From Hormoscilla sp. GUM202 (GTDB lineage: Bacteria; Cyanobacteriota; Cyanobacteriia; Cyanobacteriales; Desertifilaceae), in NCBI GenBank assembly GCA_005518205.2, contig RFFC02000028.1:1-64000 (forward strand): DNA of 64,000 nt. The letters are read 5' to 3'. Under the pieces are notes generated by a model. It saw only the letters and a program-made list of their open reading frames with translations, did no database searches and was not told the origin of the DNA. A program made the position numbers and the translations under genes. Shown piece by piece: positions 59,803 through 64,000 of this stretch. Position 1 is the stretch's first letter. The number at the start of each line of letters is the position of its first letter.

Positions 59803-61773
59803 ATGATGCAGTCAGAAGAGATATTATATCCAGATGAGACTTACCCAGCTATTCAAGAGTTGATTCGCGATCGGGTTAAGTACCCAGAGTCATTTAAGTC
59901 CGGAATTAGCAGTCGGGACGAAATGTATTTATATGCTTTAAATAATGCTAAAGGCGATCGGGTAGAAGCTGCCAGGCGCTACTATAGAAATGGTAGTCGC
60001 ATTATGGATGCAGTTCGGGAGATAATCGTGAGGTACAGGGGGGGATTCGATCGCCTGAACTCTTTCCTAGATTTTGCCTGCGGTTACGGACGCTTGACTC
60101 GCTTTACGATCCAGGAAATGCCCCCTGCCAGAATTTGGGTATCGGACATTGACGCCGCTGCGGTAAAATTTCAAATAGCCCAATTTGGAGTCAATGGCAT
60201 AGTTTCCACGACTAATCCTCAAGATTATCATCCTACGGACCGGTTCGATCTGATTCTGGCGAGTTCCTTTTTTAGCCACGTGCCCGAGAAAACCTTTGCT
60301 CGTTGGCTACAAAAACTCTATAGTTTACTGTCTGCTGAGGGATTATTGATTTTCAGCGTCCACGACGGCGCCCTATTTCCTGGTAAGATGGCAGGAGAAA
60401 TTCATTTTATCCCCCAGAGTGAGAGTCGGTCCCTGGACGGGCAAGAATATGGTACAACTTATGTCAGGGAAACTTTTGTCAGTAACGCGATCGGGCAATG
60501 CGGCGATGTCAAATATCAGCGACGACCCCAGGGATTGTGCGGACACCAAGATTTATATATAATGGGTAAAGGGAGTAAGGGTTTAGGACCGGCAATGGAA
60601 TCAAAAGTGCTGGCGATCGCGGGGATGCATCGTTCGGGAACATCTTTAACTGCTTCTGTACTCCAGAGTGCGGGAGTATATTTGGGTGATAGGTTAGTCG
60701 GGGTAGATGTGGGAAATGATAAAGGTCATTTTGAAGATGTAGATTTTGTCGAGTTTCACAAGCAGGTCCTGCGATCGCAGTCTCTGGACGCCGATGGCCT
60801 GACTTTCCAGGACTCTCAGCATGTGGCCGATCGCTATGTTAAAATAGCCCAAGACCTGACGCAGGAAAAATCACAACATTCCCTCTGGGGTTGGAAGGAT
60901 CCGAGGACGACTTTGTTTTTGGACTTCTGGTTGCAGTTACTCCCGGATGCGAATTTTATCCTCGTCTATCGATCGCCTTGGGAGGTAGTTGACTCCCTTT
61001 ACCGCCGGGGGACGGACGAACCGATCGCAGCTTACCCGGAAAAGGCAGTGGAACTCTGGATGCATTATAATCAAAAAATTCTGGAATTTTACGACCGCGT
61101 CCCCGATCGCTGTCTGCTAGCTAACCTCAGCAAAATTGTCAGTAATCCTCAGCTATTGATCCAGACAATTAATGAAAAATTTCAGCTCAATTTAACGGAA
61201 CCAAGACATGATATAATAGCACCAGAACTATTGGGGCAGTCAGTTGGTCGGACCCATAGACCGGTATTGATCAAAAAATACTGGACTGCCGCATTAGATC
61301 TATATCTAGCGTTGGATGCCAAGGCGGCACCAATGGATGGAGAACCGAGTTGGTCTTGGTCTCAATATGTGAAGTCATACTCGCCCCAAGACTGGGGTTT
61401 TCGAGATTGGTTGGAAATAGGTAGTCTGAAAAATCAAATTAAACAGCTGCAAAAAACGGCGGGCGATCGCGCGGAACTTCAGCAAACTCAAGGGGAACTG
61501 CAAGAGACGCGATCGCAACTGCAAGCAACCCAGTCGGAACTGCAAGCAACTCAGTCCCAGTACCAGCAGCTACAGACAGAAGCGCAAGAGTTGCAGTTGC
61601 AGTTGGAGGAGACGCAAATGCATCTGTCGGAAACGCGATCGCAGTTGGACAAAACTCAGGTAAAACTGCTTGCATGTGAAAGTCAAATAGCTGCCATGGA
61701 AACCAGCAAGTTTTGGCGATTACGGAAAAGATGGTTTAAGGTGAAAAGGTGGATGGGTTTAACAACGGAGTGA
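59803..61773 (+). CDS. Methyltransferase-sulfotransferase fusion with coiled-coil tail
   Basis: A 656-aa multidomain protein. Residues 1-250: class I methyltransferase with LDFACGYGRLTRFTIQEMP, WVSDIDAAAVKFQ and FDLILASSFFSHVPEKTFAR. Residues about 268-500: sulfotransferase-type P-loop domain (VLAIAGMHRSGTSLTASVLQ; GWKDPRTTLFLDFWLQLL; FILVYRSPWEVVDSLYR). Residues about 545-640: Gln/Leu-rich coiled coil (QLQATQSELQATQSQYQQLQ), then a basic end WRLRKRWFKVKRWMGL. It follows the Wzt gene by 9 bases and probably methylates and sulfates, or caps, the exported glycan. A PAPS-dependent sulfotransfer is an inference from the fold. Confidence 0.83.
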   Translation: MMQSEEILYPDETYPAIQELIRDRVKYPESFKSGISSRDEMYLYALNNAKGDRVEAARRYYRNGSRIMDAVREIIVRYRGGFDRLNSFLDFACGYGRLTRFTIQEMPPARIWVSDIDAAAVKFQIAQFGVNGIVSTTNPQDYHPTDRFDLILASSFFSHVPEKTFARWLQKLYSLLSAEGLLIFSVHDGALFPGKMAGEIHFIPQSESRSLDGQEYGTTYVRETFVSNAIGQCGDVKYQRRPQGLCGHQDLYIMGKGSKGLGPAMESKVLAIAGMHRSGTSLTASVLQSAGVYLGDRLVGVDVGNDKGHFEDVDFVEFHKQVLRSQSLDADGLTFQDSQHVADRYVKIAQDLTQEKSQHSLWGWKDPRTTLFLDFWLQLLPDANFILVYRSPWEVVDSLYRRGTDEPIAAYPEKAVELWMHYNQKILEFYDRVPDRCLLANLSKIVSNPQLLIQTINEKFQLNLTEPRHDIIAPELLGQSVGRTHRPVLIKKYWTAALDLYLALDAKAAPMDGEPSWSWSQYVKSYSPQDWGFRDWLEIGSLKNQIKQLQKTAGDRAELQQTQGELQETRSQLQATQSELQATQSQYQQLQTEAQELQLQLEETQMHLSETRSQLDKTQVKLLACESQIAAMETSKFWRLRKRWFKVKRWMGLTTE

Positions 61774-61795
61774 GAATAATTACCGGAGATCGGAA

Positions 61796-63166
61796 ATGAC
61801 GAAAAATATTAAAGAAATAATCAAAGCAGTAAAGAAAAGGCTGAAACCCCTGAAATCATTGATGATTAAACCAAGACAGCAAGAGGTGAACCCGACAGGA
61901 GAATTACTGGGATATTTAGAATCTCCCCAGGCGATGGAGAAAAATCTAAACGGCACCCTGCGGGTATCGGGATGGATATTGCACAAACAGGCGAAAATTA
62001 CTGCCTTGATGTTGGCGCAGTCGGGTTTCCCAGAAGAACAGATCGCCTACGGGATAGAGAGACCGGATGTCGCTGGAGTTTTTCCAGAAATTGCCAGTGC
62101 CCAGACAAGCGGGTTTGAGAGGAAAATTATCCTAGACCGGAATTATACGAGTAAAATAAATATTGAGATTTGGGCAATTCTGGAAAATGGCGATCGCCTT
62201 TGTTGCTTTACGCGAGTCCTGACAAAGGATGGCCAGGTCCAAGATGATAGTCCCAGTTTCCAGCGATACCTATTTTTCTATGGGGTTGCACGCAAAGCAT
62301 GGGTGGCCTATAAACAAGGACGCATCCCCTTTTTATCTAGAGTGGGGCGTCAAGCATGGGTTGTCTATAAACAAGGACGCCTCCTCTGGGGACAAGATGT
62401 ATTATATCCAGATAAGATTCACCCAGCTATACAAGAGTTGATTCGCGATCGGGTTAAGTACCCAGAGTCATTTAATTCCGGAATCAGCAGTTGGGACGAA
62501 ATCTATCAGCATGAGTTAAAGAGTGTTAAAGGCGATCGGGTCGAGGCGGGCATGCGCTACTATCGAAATGGTAGTATGATTATGGATGCAGTCCGGGAAC
62601 TCATCATGAAGTACAGGGGGGGGTTCGATCGCCTGGACTCTTTCCTAGATTTTGCCTGCGGTTACGGACGATCGACCCGCTTTCCGATCCAGGAAATGCC
62701 CGCTAGCCACATTTGGGTATCGGATATTGACGCCACTGCGGTAAAATTTCAAATGGCGCAATTTGGAGTCAATGGCATAGTTTCCACGACTAATCCAGAA
62801 GAATATAATAGCGATCGCCGGTTTGACGTGATTGTGGCGAGTTCCTTTTTTAGTCACATTCCCGAAAAAACATTTACTAAGTGGATGCAAAAACTCTATA
62901 GCTTAGTTTCTCCTAATGGTATGCTGATTTTCAGCGTTCACGATCGTTCCCTATTTCCCGATAGTCTGAATGCAGAAATTTATTTTATCCCCCAGAGTGA
63001 GAGTCAGTACCTCGATCGGCAAGAATATGGTACAACTTATGTGACAGAAGAGTTTGTCAGCAAAGTGATTCAGGAAGTGACGGGAGGTGAGGCAAAATAT
63101 CAGCGCTTGCCGAAAGGACTGTGCAAGCATCAAGATATATATATAGTCAACAAGCTTGATGTTTAA
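61796..63166 (+). CDS. Paralogous methyltransferase with an N-terminal glycan-module domain
   Basis: A 456-aa protein. Residues 35-145 form a domain (LLGYLESPQAMEKNLNGTLR, VSGWILHKQAKITALMLAQS, NGDRLCCFTRVL) repeated at the start of the next gene. Residues 205-455 are a close paralog of the methyltransferase half of the preceding gene (ELIRDRVKYPESFNSGISSW, FLDFACGYGRSTRFPIQEMP, VIVASSFFSHIPEKTFTKWM). Residues 155-200 include two similar VARKAWVAYKQGR-like units. Gap to the upstream gene is 22 bases. Domain reshuffling within this operon is evident. Confidence 0.85.
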   Translation: MTKNIKEIIKAVKKRLKPLKSLMIKPRQQEVNPTGELLGYLESPQAMEKNLNGTLRVSGWILHKQAKITALMLAQSGFPEEQIAYGIERPDVAGVFPEIASAQTSGFERKIILDRNYTSKINIEIWAILENGDRLCCFTRVLTKDGQVQDDSPSFQRYLFFYGVARKAWVAYKQGRIPFLSRVGRQAWVVYKQGRLLWGQDVLYPDKIHPAIQELIRDRVKYPESFNSGISSWDEIYQHELKSVKGDRVEAGMRYYRNGSMIMDAVRELIMKYRGGFDRLDSFLDFACGYGRSTRFPIQEMPASHIWVSDIDATAVKFQMAQFGVNGIVSTTNPEEYNSDRRFDVIVASSFFSHIPEKTFTKWMQKLYSLVSPNGMLIFSVHDRSLFPDSLNAEIYFIPQSESQYLDRQEYGTTYVTEEFVSKVIQEVTGGEAKYQRLPKGLCKHQDIYIVNKLDV

Positions 63167-63193
63167 CGTGAGAATAATTACAGGATAATTAAC

Positions 63194-64000
63194 ATGGTAA
63201 TCTGGATAAAAGAATCGATCGAAGCAGTAAAAACTAAGTTAAAAATACTGAAAAAAATAATTATCAAATCAGGGCAGCAAAAGGCGATGGCGACAGGAGA
63301 ATTGCTGGGATATTTAGAATCTCCCCAGGGGATAGAGAAAAATATAAACGGCACCCTGGAAATATCGGGATGGGTATTGCATAAAACCGAAAAAATTACA
63401 GCCTTGATGTTGGCGCGATCGGGTTTACCAGAAGAACAGATCGCCTATGGGATCGCCAGACCTGATGTCGCCCAAGTTTTCCCGGAAATTGCTGGGGCCG
63501 AAGCCAGCGGGTTCGGGTGGAACATTCTTCTAGACCGGAATTATACGGGGAAAGTAAAGATTGAGATTTGGGCAATGCTGGAAAATGGCGATCGCATTTG
63601 TTGCTTTGCAGCGAAAACGAAAGTCATGGCATCGGTCCCAGACGATCGTCGCAGCAATTTAAACCTATACCTATTTTTATCTACTGTCGCACGCAAAGCC
63701 TGGGTTGTTTATCAGCAAGGACGCCTGCCCCTGTCTCCCATTGTCTGGATCCGCTATCTCCGTCGCTATTACCGACAACTTAACGTCAGCGTAGAATATG
63801 CTAACGTCATTCATCCCTGGCAAAAGCAAGACCCCTATCAGCGATGGATAGAAATAAATCGCCTGACACCCAAGTTGTTGTCCCGGATGCAAGCAGATGC
63901 CGAAAAGCTGCAACCCGAAGCGGTCAAAATTAGTGTTGTTGTCCCAGTCTACAATACCCCCGCCCAATTTCTGCGGGAGGCGATCGCCTCTGTCACCGCC
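63194..64000 (+). CDS. Glycosyltransferase (GT2-type) with the shared N-terminal module, 3' end off the window
   Basis: An open frame of 269 codons to the window end. It has 27 bases of spacer after the previous stop and starts MVIWIKESIEAVKTKLKILK. Residues 36-145 repeat the module of the preceding gene (LLGYLESPQGIEKNINGTLE, ISGWVLHKTEKITALMLARS, RPDVAQVFPEIAGAEASGF). From about residue 243 a GT2 nucleotide-sugar-binding start appears: VKISVVVPVYNTPAQFLREA. It is probably a large glycosyltransferase of the same surface-glycan locus. The function of the N-terminal module is unknown; a beta-rich carbohydrate-binding role is a guess. Confidence 0.82.
   Translation, partial: MVIWIKESIEAVKTKLKILKKIIIKSGQQKAMATGELLGYLESPQGIEKNINGTLEISGWVLHKTEKITALMLARSGLPEEQIAYGIARPDVAQVFPEIAGAEASGFGWNILLDRNYTGKVKIEIWAMLENGDRICCFAAKTKVMASVPDDRRSNLNLYLFLSTVARKAWVVYQQGRLPLSPIVWIRYLRRYYRQLNVSVEYANVIHPWQKQDPYQRWIEINRLTPKLLSRMQADAEKLQPEAVKISVVVPVYNTPAQFLREAIASVTA

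Overview
The window reads as chromosome from a filamentous, repeat-rich cyanobacterium. GCGATCGC (HIP1-type) and shorter GCGATCG sites are scattered through most genes. There are NDH-1 subunits NdhD and NdhF, an RbcR-type LysR regulator of carbon fixation, an NnrU/Z-ISO-like membrane protein, a Uma2-family nuclease, and many short palindromic repeats and insertion sequences of cyanobacterial types. I see no rRNA, tRNA or CRISPR array.

Layout. 0-5 kb: a methyltransferase truncated by an IS end, an uncharacterised gene, an FAD-linked oxidase, a broken methyltransferase and an inositol-phosphate synthase. 5.6-9.6 kb: two different ISKra4-type insertion sequences with intact terminal repeats and target duplications. 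9.6-11.7 kb: a GT4 glycosyltransferase and a small DTG-type aspartic protease. 11.8-17.5 kb: an ABC importer of the NMT1/THI5 and SsuB/SsuC type plus a cytosine-deaminase-like amidohydrolase on the minus strand. This unit is split by a duplicated, partly decayed gene of nuclease-like character. 17.5-21.1 kb: an IS630 element, a TauE/SafE exporter, an internally deleted tnpB and an isocitrate lyase/PEP mutase-family enzyme. 21.3-25.7 kb: a complete carbohydrate ABC importer (binding protein, two permeases, ATPase). 26.5-30.1 kb: a large multi-PAS/GAF histidine kinase. 30.2-33.0 kb: a compact three-gene minus-strand operon (saccharopine-dehydrogenase-like enzyme, methyltransferase, alpha/beta hydrolase). 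33.4-35.8 kb: a dead IS1-type element, a PIN-domain gene pair and Uma2. 36.2-40.0 kb: ndhD and ndhF. 40.3-46.4 kb: an accessory island with two ORF-less group II introns, a thioredoxin, an FkbM methyltransferase, an IS5 fragment and an AT-rich glycosyltransferase. 46.7-50.3 kb: nnrU-like gene, a frameshifted gene and rbcR. 50.3-57.3 kb: a decay zone with gene fragments, an IS66 transposase, a Crp-family regulator, a disrupted Anbu protease gene and a third group II intron on the minus strand. 57.4-64.0 kb: the start of a surface-polysaccharide locus (Wzm/Wzt-type exporter, a methyltransferase-sulfotransferase fusion, paralogous methyltransferase and glycosyltransferase modules) that runs off the window.

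The most unusual signal is a family of short hairpin repeats with a conserved loop resembling GAGCGCTAATCGCACTAC. Members lie between genes but also in frame inside at least two membrane-protein genes (a sugar permease and ndhF), and one supplies the stop codon of rbcR. Together with three related ORF-less group II introns, 97-153-bp MITEs (one with a clean 9-bp target duplication inside another repeat) and many pseudogenes, the window shows a genome remodelled by small non-autonomous elements. All functional calls are from reading translated sequence and general family knowledge; no database search was run.
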